A DNA stretch of 64,000 nucleotides from Acrocarpospora pleiomorpha. GTDB taxonomy: Bacteria > Actinomycetota > Actinomycetes > Streptosporangiales > Streptosporangiaceae. A program made the translations under genes and the position numbers. The stretch lies in NCBI RefSeq assembly GCF_009687885.1, contig NZ_BLAF01000004.1, positions 130,879-194,878 of the forward strand. The letters run 5' to 3'. Positions 33,540 to 42,934 of this stretch are shown here, one piece after another. Under the pieces are notes generated by a model. That model saw only the letters and a program-made list of their open reading frames with translations, had not been told where the DNA came from and ran no database searches. Each line of letters starts with the position of its first letter. The first letter of the stretch is position 1.

Positions 33540-36083
33540 ATGTCGAAGTCATCGAACGAGCAGGCCGGGTTTCTCGCCGGGATCCGTGTGGTCGAGCTGG
33601 CCGACGAACTCGGGGAGTACTGCGGCCGGGTGCTGGCGGGCCTGGGGGCCGACGTCGTCAAGGTCGAGCCGGTCGGCGGCGAGAGCACCCGGTCGATCGG
33701 GCCGTTCTACCAGGACGTGGAGGGCCCTGACCGCAGTCTTCATTTCTGGCACTACAACCTGGGCAAACGCTCCGTCGTACTGGACCTGGACACCGGCGCG
33801 GGGCGGGCCGACCTGGCCCGGCTGCTCGCATCGAGCGACGTGCTCCTGGAGACACGGCCCCGCGGCTACCTCGCGGGCGTCGGGTTCGACGCGCGGCGCC
33901 TGGCGGAATTGAACCCTGGTCTGGTGCACGCGCGTATCACCGCGTTCGGCGACGACGGGCCGTGGGCTCACTACTCCGGCAGCGACCTGATCCACCTGGC
34001 GCTCGGCGGGGTGATGATGAACTGCGGGTACGACCCCGAGCCCGACGGGCACTACGACCTGCCGCCGGTGGCCCCGCAGATGTGGCAGGCCTACCACATC
34101 ACCGGCGAGATGATGGCCACCTCCGTCATGGCGGCGTTGTGGCACCGCGACCGCACGGGGGAGGGCCAGCGGGTCGAGACGTCCGTGCACGAGTCGGTCA
34201 GCAAGAACACCGAGACCGACCTGCCCAACTGGATCTTCCAGCGGCAGACGCACCGGCGTCAGACCTGCCGCCACTCCCTGCCCACGCCCGGAGCCCCCGT
34301 GCTGGCGGCCACCAAGGACGGCCGGTGGATGTTGCCGTACAACACCTACCTGCCCGGCCGCTCGACCACGTGGCGGGCGACCGTCGACATGCTGGAACGC
34401 CACGGTATGGCCGACGACCTGGCCGACGAGAAGTACGAGGACGGCGCTTACCGCAACTCGCTGCCCGCCCGCAAACACATCGCGGCCGTCTTCGGCGCCT
34501 TCGTCGGAAGGTTCCTGAACGATCGGGAGATCTGGCGCGAGGGGCAGCGGGCCGGTCTGCCGTGGGCGCCCATCCGGCGGCCCGAGGAGAACCTCGCCGA
34601 CGAACACTGGGCGCGGCGCGGCACGTTCGTCGAGATCGACCACCCCGAGCATGGGCGCGGCTTCACGTACGTGGGGGCGAAGTGGGTCTGCGACGAGGTG
34701 CCGTGGAACCTCGGCAGGCGCCCGCCGCTCCTCGGGGAGCACACCGAGGAGGTCCTCGGCTCGGCGCTCGAACCCCAGGTCCGGCCGGAGACCCGCGCCG
34801 AGACCGGTGAGCCGTTCGCGCTGCGGGGTGTCCGGGTGCTCGACCTCGCCTGGTTGCTGGCCAGCGCCGGGGCCGGGCGGTTCTTCACCGCCCTGGGCGC
34901 CGAGGTGATCAAGGTCGAGCACTCGTCCCGCTACGACGGCATGCGCTTCGGCACCGCCTTTCCCCCGCTCGGGGGACGCGCGGAACGGGACGCGGCCACC
35001 GGTCCCATCCCCAACCCCCAGGCCCCTGGCCCGAACCGGTCGGGCTCCTTCATGGAGATCAACTCCGGCAAGCTCGGCCTGAGCCTCAACCTGAAGACGC
35101 CACGCGGGATGGAGATCCTCAAACAGCTCATCGCCCGCGCGGACGTCGTGATCGAGGGGTTCTCGCCCGGCACCATGGAGCGGATGGGCCTCGGCTACGC
35201 CCAGCTCCGGAAGATCAATCCGTCGATCGTCTACGTGCAGCAGTCGGGCATGGGGGAGCGGGGCTCCTACAGCACCATGCGCAGTTACGGGCCCACCGCG
35301 CAGGCGTTCTCCGGTCTCAGCGACATGTCGGGGCTGCCCGAGCCGTTCGCGCCCGCCGGGATCGGCTACTCCTATCTCGACTGGTTCGGCGCGTACAACA
35401 TGAGCACCGCCATGATGGCCGGCCTCTATCGCAGGCAGCGCACGGGTGAGGGCTGCTACATCGACGCCTCCCAGGTCGAGACCGGGCTCTACCTGACCGG
35501 CACCGCGATCCTGGACCACAGCGCCAACGGCCGCCGCTGGTCCCGGTACGGCAACCGCTCGCCGTACAAACCGGCCGCGCCGCACGGGGCCTACCCGGCG
35601 GCCGGTGATGACCGGTGGATCGCGATCGGGTGTTTCACCCAGGCCCAGTGGGAGTCCCTCGCCAAGGTGATCGGCGTGCTGGAGGACGCGCGGTTCGCGG
35701 ACCTGCCCGGCCGCCTGAAGCACCAGGACCTGCTCGACCGGCTGGTCGGCGAGGCCACCGCCGGCTGGGACGCGTTCGAGCTCATGGAGACCCTCCAGCA
35801 GAACGGCGTCCCGGCCGGCGTCTGCCAGACCGCCCAGGACCGATACGAGACCGACCCCCAGCTCCGGCATCTGAACTGGCTGGTCGAGCTGGACCAGACG
35901 GAACTCGGCCGGTGGCCGGTCAAGGAGCTGCCCGTGCGCTTCGAGAAGACCCCGTCCCACATCGGCGGTCTGATCAACCGCTCCGGCCCGAACTACGGAG
36001 AGGACACCGACCACGTGCTCGGCACCCTGCTGGGGCTGGACACCGCCGAGATCGCCGCGCTGCGCGCGGACGGTGTGGCCTGA
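33540..36083 (+). CDS. Tandem CaiB/BaiF class III CoA-transferase (two fused domains)
   Basis: 847 residues from ATG 33540. Two complete CoA-transferase family III domains lie in tandem: GIRVVELADELGEYCGRVLA ... GADVVKVEPVGG (about 12-420) and GVRVLDLAWLLASAGAGRFF ... GAEVIKVEHSSRYDGMR (about 425-840). Most family members are about 400-residue homodimers that interlock; a fused double chain gives an intramolecular heterodimer. They move CoA between carboxylic acids. The gene leads a rightward operon with an amidohydrolase and is divergent from the thiolase genes. Either a covalent dimer or two different active sites is possible. Confidence 0.9.
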   Translation: MSKSSNEQAGFLAGIRVVELADELGEYCGRVLAGLGADVVKVEPVGGESTRSIGPFYQDVEGPDRSLHFWHYNLGKRSVVLDLDTGAGRADLARLLASSDVLLETRPRGYLAGVGFDARRLAELNPGLVHARITAFGDDGPWAHYSGSDLIHLALGGVMMNCGYDPEPDGHYDLPPVAPQMWQAYHITGEMMATSVMAALWHRDRTGEGQRVETSVHESVSKNTETDLPNWIFQRQTHRRQTCRHSLPTPGAPVLAATKDGRWMLPYNTYLPGRSTTWRATVDMLERHGMADDLADEKYEDGAYRNSLPARKHIAAVFGAFVGRFLNDREIWREGQRAGLPWAPIRRPEENLADEHWARRGTFVEIDHPEHGRGFTYVGAKWVCDEVPWNLGRRPPLLGEHTEEVLGSALEPQVRPETRAETGEPFALRGVRVLDLAWLLASAGAGRFFTALGAEVIKVEHSSRYDGMRFGTAFPPLGGRAERDAATGPIPNPQAPGPNRSGSFMEINSGKLGLSLNLKTPRGMEILKQLIARADVVIEGFSPGTMERMGLGYAQLRKINPSIVYVQQSGMGERGSYSTMRSYGPTAQAFSGLSDMSGLPEPFAPAGIGYSYLDWFGAYNMSTAMMAGLYRRQRTGEGCYIDASQVETGLYLTGTAILDHSANGRRWSRYGNRSPYKPAAPHGAYPAAGDDRWIAIGCFTQAQWESLAKVIGVLEDARFADLPGRLKHQDLLDRLVGEATAGWDAFELMETLQQNGVPAGVCQTAQDRYETDPQLRHLNWLVELDQTELGRWPVKELPVRFEKTPSHIGGLINRSGPNYGEDTDHVLGTLLGLDTAEIAALRADGVA

Positions 36084-36137
36084 GCCAGGCCACCCGAGCG
36101 ACCACACCACCATTCCGCTGCGAACGAGAGAAGACCC

Positions 36138-37376
36138 ATGACCGAAATGCTGAACTACAGCGGCCGCACCCCCGAGTCGATCAAGGGCATCAAGGTGATC
36201 GACGCCGACACGCACCTGACGGAGCCCGCCGACCTGTGGACCCGCCTGGCGCCGGAGAAATACAAGGACCAGGTGCCCCGGGTGGTGTCCTCGGCCGGAC
36301 GGGAGATCTACAACCCCCACAAGGGCCGGATGGAGTCGGCCGACATGTGGATCTGGGTCGTCGGCGACAACGTGATGGGCCGCGCCGGAGGCGGGTCGGT
36401 CATCAACCACCAGAACGTGAAACACAAGGGCCCCGGCTTCACCCACTGGCCGCTCACCGAGGTCTCCCCGGCGGCCTCCTTCCTGGAGCCCCGTCTCGAC
36501 CTGATGGACGAGGTCGGCATCTGGGGCCAGATCATCTACCCCAACGTGGTCGGTTTCGGCGGCCAGGCGTTCAAGGCGATCGAGGACCGCCGGCTCCGGC
36601 TGCTCTGCGCCCAGATCTGGAACGACACGATGATCGAGCTCTACGAGAACTCGAACGGCCGCCTGCACGGCATGGCGATGATCCCCTGGTGGGACATCGA
36701 AGCCGCGGTCAAGGAGACCCAGCGGGTGCACGCCCAGGGCCTCAAGGGCGTCAACATCACCTCCGACCCGCAGCACCAGGGCCTGCCCGACCTGAGCGAC
36801 CTGCACTGGGAGCCGCTGTGGGAGGTGTGCGAGTCGCTCGGCATGCCGATCAACTTCCACGTGGGCGCCAGCGACACGGGCGTCCAGTGGTACGGCGACT
36901 CGCCGTGGCCCAGCTTCGAGGAGTCCAAGCGCCTGGCCATCGGCTCGGCGATGCTCTACCTCGGCAACGCCCGGGTCGTCGCCAACCTGATCTTCTCCGG
37001 GATCCTGGAGCGGCACCCGAACCTCAGGTTCGTCTCGGTCGAGAGCGGCATCGGGTGGATGCCCTTCCTGCTGGAGGCGCTCGACTATCAGGCCGACGAG
37101 GCCAACGTGCGGTTGTCGATGAAGCCCTCGGAGTACTTCCACCGGCAGATCTACTCGTGCTTCTGGTTCGAGAACCAGACGTTGCTGCGCGACATCGACT
37201 TCGTCGGCTGGGACAAGGTCATGTTCGAGACCGACTTCCCGCACCCCACGTGCCTCTACCCCGAGCCGCTCAAGCAGATCGGGGTGACCCTGGAGAACGT
37301 GGACTTCGCCAAGCGTGAGGCGGTGCTCAGCGGCAATGCCGCGAGGCTCTACAACATCGACACTTCCCGGGACTGA
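36138..37376 (+). CDS. Amidohydrolase-2 family metal-dependent hydrolase
   Basis: 412 residues. The metal-binding motif DADTHLTEP sits near residue 22, and FETDFPHP supplies the last metal aspartate. The middle contains PINFHVGAS (histidine ligand) and SVESGIGWMP. This subfamily includes decarboxylases and C-C hydrolases such as those acting on gamma-resorcylate and ACMS, and many uncharacterised members occur in actinobacterial acyl-CoA or steroid-like clusters beside thiolase and CoA-transferase genes. It is 54 bases behind the CoA-transferase gene. Likely role: decarboxylation or ring hydrolysis of a catabolic intermediate. Confidence 0.85.
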   Translation: MTEMLNYSGRTPESIKGIKVIDADTHLTEPADLWTRLAPEKYKDQVPRVVSSAGREIYNPHKGRMESADMWIWVVGDNVMGRAGGGSVINHQNVKHKGPGFTHWPLTEVSPAASFLEPRLDLMDEVGIWGQIIYPNVVGFGGQAFKAIEDRRLRLLCAQIWNDTMIELYENSNGRLHGMAMIPWWDIEAAVKETQRVHAQGLKGVNITSDPQHQGLPDLSDLHWEPLWEVCESLGMPINFHVGASDTGVQWYGDSPWPSFEESKRLAIGSAMLYLGNARVVANLIFSGILERHPNLRFVSVESGIGWMPFLLEALDYQADEANVRLSMKPSEYFHRQIYSCFWFENQTLLRDIDFVGWDKVMFETDFPHPTCLYPEPLKQIGVTLENVDFAKREAVLSGNAARLYNIDTSRD

Positions 37377-37387
37377 CCCCCGGGAAG

Positions 37388-37425
37388 GAGACGGCGGGCC
37401 ATGCCCACGCATGGCCCGCCGTCTC
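37388..37425. terminator. Perfect 17-bp bidirectional terminator
   Basis: GAGACGGCGGGCCATGC (37388-37404) pairs with its exact complement at 37409-37425 around a CCAC loop. It separates the amidohydrolase gene from the convergent metallo-hydrolase gene and can stop transcription from both sides. Confidence 0.85.
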
Positions 37426-37432
37426 GTGTCCG

Positions 37433-38452
37433 TCAGCAGGCATAGACGCGGACATCGGCCCGTTCCGCGCAGGAGAGGACGCCGCGGGAGACGAGCACGT
37501 CGAGGTGGGCGAGGGTCTCCGATACGGCGAGCATCTGGTTGAACGGATCGAGTTCCTGGAAACGCCGGCCCCGGCTCGTCCAGGCCAGCGCCCTGGCGAC
37601 GTCGTAGCCCGTCGTACCGGAGGGACGCACCTCGGTCCGGCACAGCGCCAGCCTGTTCTCGTGGTGCGCCAGCAGTTCGGCGGCCCGCTGGTGAACGCTT
37701 GGTCCCGGCGCCCCGTGGGCCGGGAGCATCGCCATGTCGGGCAGTTCGCGGACCCGTTCGAGGGAGTCGAGGAAGTCCCGCAGGGGCAGATGGGCCTGGA
37801 CGCCCTCGAATCCGATCGACGGTGTGATGTGGGGGAGCACGTGGTCGCCGGTGAAGAGCAGGCCGCGGTGGCGGTCGGCGAAGACGAGGTGCCCCCGCGT
37901 GTGGCCCGGCGTGTGGATCGCTTCGAGGTGGCGCTTCTCGTCGACCGGGATGCGCTCGCCGCCGGTCAGCCACTCGTCCGGCGGTTCCCAGGCGTGCGGC
38001 TCCATGGCACGGCCGAATCCGGCCGCCAGCAGGTCCTCGGCCAGCTCGCCGGCGTCGGCCCGGCGCAGCAGGGCCAGCATCGACCTGCCGTCCGGCCCGG
38101 CCATCGCACGCTCCAGCGATTCACGTTCGAGCGCGCCGAGGGCCACCCTGCTCCCGTATTCGCGCCGGATCGTCACGGCCTGCGTGTAGTGGTCGCGGTG
38201 GACGTGGGTGACGACGAACCGCGAGATGTCGGAGAGGCTGTGGCCGAGCGACCGCACCGCCTTCTCCAGCGCCTCTCGTGCCGCCTGCAGCGCCCAGCCG
38301 CCGTCGACCAGCAGCAGCCCGTCGGCCGCTTCGAGCGCGTAGACGTTGACGGCTCGCAAGCCGTCCTGAGGCAGCGGGAGGGGAATGCGGTGGACACCGT
38401 CGCTGACCTCATGGGCGCCGGGCACCGTCCAGTCGTCGCAGGGGTGCGCCAT
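37433..38452 (-). CDS. Metallo-beta-lactamase-fold hydrolase
   Basis: 339 residues. The zinc motif is THVHRDHYTQA (HxHxDH) near residue 82, with later ligands in IHTPGHTRGHLVF and FTGDHVLPH. The fold extends at the C-terminus with a helical region seen in LACTB2/glyoxalase II-like members. Such enzymes act as thioesterases or lactonases; here hydrolysis of an acyl-CoA thioester would fit. It is divergent from the acyl-CoA dehydrogenase gene, and the spacer contains a relative of the TATACT/CAGTCAG motif. Confidence 0.87.
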   Translation of the reverse strand: MAHPCDDWTVPGAHEVSDGVHRIPLPLPQDGLRAVNVYALEAADGLLLVDGGWALQAAREALEKAVRSLGHSLSDISRFVVTHVHRDHYTQAVTIRREYGSRVALGALERESLERAMAGPDGRSMLALLRRADAGELAEDLLAAGFGRAMEPHAWEPPDEWLTGGERIPVDEKRHLEAIHTPGHTRGHLVFADRHRGLLFTGDHVLPHITPSIGFEGVQAHLPLRDFLDSLERVRELPDMAMLPAHGAPGPSVHQRAAELLAHHENRLALCRTEVRPSGTTGYDVARALAWTSRGRRFQELDPFNQMLAVSETLAHLDVLVSRGVLSCAERADVRVYAC

Positions 38453-38484
38453 CCTTCACCCTTCATGTTTCACGATAGAAATTT

Positions 38485-38502
38485 GTATACTAATCATACA
38501 GT
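38485..38502. promoter_or_regulatory. Candidate shared operator, weaker copy
   Basis: GTATACTAATCATACAGT in the divergent spacer between the metallo-hydrolase and acyl-CoA dehydrogenase genes. It keeps GTATACTA, TCA and CAGT of the site at 33449, but with a different centre. Confidence 0.4.
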
Positions 38503-38599
38503 AGCAATCATTTCTCCGGCCGGTGGACACTTGCCGACCGGCCGCGTGCTAAGTAGTCTGACCGATCAGTGCACCAATCGTCCAAGCAGGGAGTGCCCG

Positions 38600-39772
38600 A
38601 TGAGTGTCGCGCAGGAAGCCCGGCGAACCGGCGTGGACGCGGAGATCGTCGAGGCGGTACGACGCTATGTCCGCGCGGAGGTCGCTCCGGTCGCGACGCG
38701 CTTGGAACGGGAGGGCGCCCACCCGTTGGTCTTCGGCCCGGCACTCGCGGAGATGGGCCTCTTCGGCGCCGGGATCGACGAGAGGTACGGCGGTCTGAGC
38801 CTCAACGAGGCGACCCGGGTCCGGATCGTGGAGGAGCTGGCGTACGCGTGGGCGTCCCTGGCCGGCACCGTCACCACGATCTGGGTCGCCGGAGGACTGA
38901 TCCAGACCTTCGGGACCGAGGAGCAGAAGGAGCACTGGCTGCCGAAGCTGGCAGCGGGGGAGGTGATCGCGTCCATCTCGCTGTCCGAGCCGCACGCCGG
39001 CAGCGACACCAGCGCGCTGCTGTGCCGGGCCGTACTCGACGGTGACGAGTACGTCATCGACGGGTCGAAGACATGGGTCACCAACGGATCCAAGGCGAAC
39101 CTGATCGTGCTGGCCGCCCGCACCGGTGACCGCCTCTCCGCGTTCCTCGTCGAACGGGATCCGGCCACGCCCGCCGCGACGCTGTCGGTCTCGCGGCCCT
39201 TCGACAAGCTCGGGCACCGCGCGTCGGACACGGTGGAGATGGCCTACAGCGGTCACCGGATCCCGGCCTCCAGCCTGCTCGGCGGGCCGGACCTGCTCGG
39301 CCGTGGCCAGCACGCCTTCCTCAACCGCATCGACGTCGGCCGGATGCACGTCGGGGCGATCGCCCTCGGGCTGGCCAGGGCCGCCCTCGACCATTCGATC
39401 TCCTATGCCGCCCAGCGGGAGGCGTTCGGCAAGCCGATCGACCAGCACCAGGCGATCGCGTTCAAGCTGGCCGACATGGCGGTGCGCGTCCGGTCGGCCG
39501 AGCTGATGCTGGACCACGCCGCCGCGCGATACGACGCGGGCGAGGACATCCAGCTCGCCTGCTCCATGGCCAAGCTCGTCTGCTCGGAGGCCGGCCTCTT
39601 CGTCACCAAGGAGGCGCTGCGCATCCACGGCGGCATCGGCTACGTCAGTGACCTGCCGATCGAGCGGTACTACCGCGATGTGCCCCTGGAGGCCATCGGC
39701 GAGGGGACCAACGAGATCCAGCACATCGTCATCTCGCGCTGGCTGAAGAAGCACGGGGGTCTGCCGCGCTGA
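38600..39772 (+). CDS. Acyl-CoA dehydrogenase
   Basis: 390 residues from ATG 38600. The N-terminal helical domain, the FAD-binding middle (ISLSEPHAGSDTSALLCRAV; YVIDGSKTWVTNGSKANLIV) and the C-terminal domain ending EAIGEGTNEIQHIVISRWL, containing the catalytic glutamate position, are all intact. It removes two hydrogens from an acyl-CoA, passing electrons to ETF. It heads an operon with an SnoaL-like protein and the branched-chain-type ABC genes. A longer upstream frame overlaps the divergent gene and lacks a start signal. Confidence 0.93.
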   Translation: MSVAQEARRTGVDAEIVEAVRRYVRAEVAPVATRLEREGAHPLVFGPALAEMGLFGAGIDERYGGLSLNEATRVRIVEELAYAWASLAGTVTTIWVAGGLIQTFGTEEQKEHWLPKLAAGEVIASISLSEPHAGSDTSALLCRAVLDGDEYVIDGSKTWVTNGSKANLIVLAARTGDRLSAFLVERDPATPAATLSVSRPFDKLGHRASDTVEMAYSGHRIPASSLLGGPDLLGRGQHAFLNRIDVGRMHVGAIALGLARAALDHSISYAAQREAFGKPIDQHQAIAFKLADMAVRVRSAELMLDHAAARYDAGEDIQLACSMAKLVCSEAGLFVTKEALRIHGGIGYVSDLPIERYYRDVPLEAIGEGTNEIQHIVISRWLKKHGGLPR

Positions 39773-39803
39773 CCACCACCGACCAGAACGACAGGCAGGA
39801 ACA

Positions 39804-40202
39804 ATGACCGAACCGCCGAGTGGCATCGAAATCGTCCAGGCGTTCATGAAGCACATCAACATCGGCGACCTCGACAGCGCGCTCGCCTACGTGCACGCCG
39901 ACGTCCACATATCCGAACCGCCGTCCATGCCCTATGGCGGGGAGTACCGGGGCCACGAACAGTTCGCCGAGCTGATGCGGAAGATCGGTCAGACCTGGGC
40001 GTCGTGGCGGGAGACCCCCAACCGTTTCGCGGAGTCGGGAAGCCTCGTCTTCCGGGAGTGCACCGTCCGGGGCCGGCTGCGCGGCAACGGGGTGGTCGTC
40101 GAGATGCCGTTCGTCGAGCTGTTCGAGATCGAGCGGGAAACCATCGTCGCGATGCGACCGCACTACTGGGACCCGGGTCTGCTGCGTCAGGAGCCTGGAT
40201 AG
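39804..40202 (+). CDS. SnoaL-like/NTF2-fold protein
   Basis: 132 residues. It begins IEIVQAFMKHINIGDLDSAL and has ADVHISEPPSMPYGGEYRG and VVEMPFVELFEIE, the usual NTF2-like strand pattern with a hydrophobic pocket. Members include limonene-epoxide hydrolase-type and ketosteroid-isomerase-like enzymes. It lies 31 bases after the acyl-CoA dehydrogenase and 17 before LivH. A hydration or isomerisation role in the same pathway is plausible; no catalytic residues can be assigned with confidence. Confidence 0.8.
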   Translation: MTEPPSGIEIVQAFMKHINIGDLDSALAYVHADVHISEPPSMPYGGEYRGHEQFAELMRKIGQTWASWRETPNRFAESGSLVFRECTVRGRLRGNGVVVEMPFVELFEIERETIVAMRPHYWDPGLLRQEPG

Positions 40203-40219
40203 GCCGGAAAGGAGCCACC

Positions 40220-41086
40220 ATGCAGACCGCGCTCCTCAGTGGGCTCGTCATCGGATCGATCTACGTCATCGTCGCCCTCGGCTACAACCTGACGCTCGTC
40301 GGCTCAGGAGCGTTCAACTTCGCGCAGGGCGCGATCGTGATGCTCGGGACCATGCTGGCCTACCAGTTCGGCGTCACCGGTGACCTGCCACTGGCGGTCG
40401 TCATCCTGCTCGGCGCCGGGTTCGGCCTCCTGGTGGGCCTCCTGGTCGACCTGCTGGCGATCCGGCCCGTCCAGGGCCGGGGTTCACACGGCGAGCTCGT
40501 CACCACGGTCGGCGTCTCGATCGTCATCGAAGGCGTCGCCATCCTCATCTGGGGTGACCAGCCGTTCCAGGTGCGGGACCTGGTCTCGCCGACGGTCGTC
40601 GGCCTCATGGGCGGACGCGTCACGGTCGACGGGCTGGCCCTGATCGCCGTGGCCGTCCTGGTCTTCCTCGGACTGTGGGGCTGGTCGCGGTTCACCCTCT
40701 CCGGCCTGTCCTGCCTCGCGATGTCCGAGGACCGCGTCGCCGCCGCGCTGCGGGGCTTCAACGTGCGCCGCATGTCGCTGGCCACCACGGCGGCGGCCGG
40801 CGCGATCGGCGCCGCCGTCGGGCCGGCCGTCGGACCCACCACCTACGCCGTCGTCACGCTCGGCACCGCCATCACGCTCAAGTCATTCCTCGCGCTGGCG
40901 ATCGGCGGGTTCGGGTCGTTCCCCGGCGCTCTCGTCGGTGGCTTCTCGGTGGGCATCGTCGAGTCGGTCTCGGCCCTGTACCTCGGCGCCAGTTTCTCCG
41001 CCGTGGCCCTGTTCGTGGCCCTCCTGTTGGTACTGCTCCTGAAACCGACCGGATTGTTCGGCAGCCGACAGCAAAGGGTGGTGTGA
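40220..41086 (+). CDS. livH: Branched-chain-type ABC transporter permease LivH
   Basis: 288 residues from ATG 40220 with GGAAAGGAG upstream. About eight helices; the N-terminal LLSGLVIGSIYVIVALGYNL and the LivH-type loop GFNVRRMSLATTAAAGAIGA are present. In actinobacteria HAAT-family transporters carry aromatic acids or other carboxylates as often as amino acids. The stop overlaps the start of the fused LivM-LivG gene. No substrate-binding protein gene accompanies the set. Confidence 0.9.
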   Translation: MQTALLSGLVIGSIYVIVALGYNLTLVGSGAFNFAQGAIVMLGTMLAYQFGVTGDLPLAVVILLGAGFGLLVGLLVDLLAIRPVQGRGSHGELVTTVGVSIVIEGVAILIWGDQPFQVRDLVSPTVVGLMGGRVTVDGLALIAVAVLVFLGLWGWSRFTLSGLSCLAMSEDRVAAALRGFNVRRMSLATTAAAGAIGAAVGPAVGPTTYAVVTLGTAITLKSFLALAIGGFGSFPGALVGGFSVGIVESVSALYLGASFSAVALFVALLLVLLLKPTGLFGSRQQRVV

Positions 41087-42933
41087 TGAAGATCCGCGGA
41101 GTGGACGTGACGCTGACCCGTTACATGTGGATCGCCCCCCTTGTCGTCGGCCTGTTCGTGATGGCCGGGCCATACTGGGGAGCCGGTCACAGCTTCATGC
41201 GCCAGGTGTTGCTGATCTCGATCATGGCCCTGGTGGTCAGCGGGCTCAACCTGGCCTGGGGATTCGGCGGCGAGCTGGCCATCGGCCAGGTCGCGATGTA
41301 CGCCGCCGGAGCGTACCTGACCGGCTGGATGTCGATCCAGGGCTACGACATGGCGATCTCGCTGGTCGCCTCGCTGGTCTTCGTCGCGGCCCTGGGCCTG
41401 ATCACCGCGCTGCCCGGCCTCCGGATCACCGGCTGGGGCCTGGCCATGTGCTCCTTCTTCCTGGTCGCGCTGATCCCGGAGACCACCGACCTGCTTGACG
41501 AGTACACCGGCGGCACCTCGGGCCTGCTGGGCATCGCCGGCCCGGTGCTGTTCGGACAGCCGCTCGGCGCCGACGGGTTCTACGTGCTGACGGTCGGCTG
41601 CCTGATCCTGTGGCTCGCGCTGATGCGCAACCTGGTCCTCGGCCGGCACGGCTCGGCGCTGCGGGTGATGCGGGAGAGCCCGGTCCTCGCCAAGTCGCTC
41701 GGCTACAGCGTCACCCGGCTCAAGGCCACGGCCTACGTCGTGGGCGCGTTGCCGGCCGGTGTGGCCGGCTGGCTCTACGCCTACCTCGACCGGTTCGTGA
41801 CCCCCGACTACTTCAACTTCATGTTCGCGATCACCGTTCTCGCCGCCGCCGTGCTGGGCGGCGCCGAGACGGTGTACGGCGTCATCGCCGGCGTGGCGAT
41901 CCTCCAGCTCGGTCCCAACCAGATCGAAGCGTTCGAGGAGTACACCTTCGTGGTCTACGGCGCATTCCTGATCGCCGGTGGCGTCCTGCTCACCAGTGAC
42001 CGGTACCGCCGGCTGGTGCGTACGGTCAAGCGGCGCCTGGGCCTGATCCAGTCGACCGTCATCGCCAAGTCCATCGCGGAGGTCGGCGACGTGCCGCCGG
42101 TTCCCGGCAAACGGGTGCTGGTCGAGGACATCGTCATGTCGTTCGGCGGGGTGCGGGCGCTCGACGGCGTCACGATCGAGGCCGCCCCCGGCCAGATCAC
42201 CGGGCTGATCGGCGCGAACGGGTCCGGAAAGACGACAATGCTCAACATCGTCTCCGGCTACTACGGCGCCGACTCCGGCCGGGTCGTCCTCGGTGACGAC
42301 GCGCTACCGCCGCGCCGTCCGGAGGCGGCCGCGCTCATGGGCGTGGCGCGCACCTTCCAGACCCCGGTCGTGCCCCGGTCGATGACCGTCGCCGAGGTCG
42401 TGTCGTCGGCCCGGTACCGGCGCCACTACACCGGTGTCCTGCCCGCGATGCTGCGGCTGCCGAACTACCGAAGGTCCGTCATCGAGGACAACGAGGCCAC
42501 CACCCGCTGGCTGAGCGCGGTCGGGCTGCTGCCCGTGGCCGACGCCGACGCGAGCGGCGTACCGCTGGGTACCCGGCGCCTCATCGAGGTCGCTCGCGCG
42601 TTGTGCACCGACGCCTCCGTCCTGCTGCTGGACGAACCCGCCTCGGGGCTGGGCGCCGCCGAGGTCGACGAGCTGAGCGACCTGCTGCGCGCGCTGCGCG
42701 ACGCCGGCGCGACGATCATCCTGGTGGAGCACAACTTCGAGATGATCTGCGCCGTCGCCGACCGCATCTACGTGCTCGAACGCGGCCGGCTGATCGCCGA
42801 CGGCACAGCCCACGAGATTCGCGACGACGAAGCGGTCGCACGCAGCTACCTGGGGTCGGTGGACCCCACCGAGGTGGTGCAGGCCCTGGCGGCTCCGCGC
42901 GCCGCCGCCACGACAGGGGAGAGGACCGACTGA
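41086..42933 (+). CDS. Fused LivM permease and LivG ATPase
   Basis: 615 residues in one reading frame. Residues 1 to about 310 are a LivM permease (LISIMALVVSGLNLAWGFGG; loop LGYSVTRLKATAYVVGALPA). Residues about 340-600 are a LivG ATPase with Walker A GANGSGKTT, Walker B VLLLDEPASGL and the H-loop in ILVEHNF. The ABC signature is degenerate: PLGTRRLIEVARAL where LSxGQ is normal. Start overlaps LivH by one base. LivM-LivG fusions exist but are uncommon. The LivF partner with a normal signature follows, so the transporter may have one canonical and one degenerate ATP site. Confidence 0.9.
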   Translation: MKIRGVDVTLTRYMWIAPLVVGLFVMAGPYWGAGHSFMRQVLLISIMALVVSGLNLAWGFGGELAIGQVAMYAAGAYLTGWMSIQGYDMAISLVASLVFVAALGLITALPGLRITGWGLAMCSFFLVALIPETTDLLDEYTGGTSGLLGIAGPVLFGQPLGADGFYVLTVGCLILWLALMRNLVLGRHGSALRVMRESPVLAKSLGYSVTRLKATAYVVGALPAGVAGWLYAYLDRFVTPDYFNFMFAITVLAAAVLGGAETVYGVIAGVAILQLGPNQIEAFEEYTFVVYGAFLIAGGVLLTSDRYRRLVRTVKRRLGLIQSTVIAKSIAEVGDVPPVPGKRVLVEDIVMSFGGVRALDGVTIEAAPGQITGLIGANGSGKTTMLNIVSGYYGADSGRVVLGDDALPPRRPEAAALMGVARTFQTPVVPRSMTVAEVVSSARYRRHYTGVLPAMLRLPNYRRSVIEDNEATTRWLSAVGLLPVADADASGVPLGTRRLIEVARALCTDASVLLLDEPASGLGAAEVDELSDLLRALRDAGATIILVEHNFEMICAVADRIYVLERGRLIADGTAHEIRDDEAVARSYLGSVDPTEVVQALAAPRAAATTGERTD

Positions 42934-42934
42934 C

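Noticed and set aside
33549..37973. A 1,474-codon open frame on the minus strand antisense to the CoA-transferase and amidohydrolase genes
   Set aside because: It is composed of Arg, Gly, Val and Asp-rich text with no domain, and mirrors the codon bias of the real rightward genes. High-GC DNA often leaves such antisense frames open.
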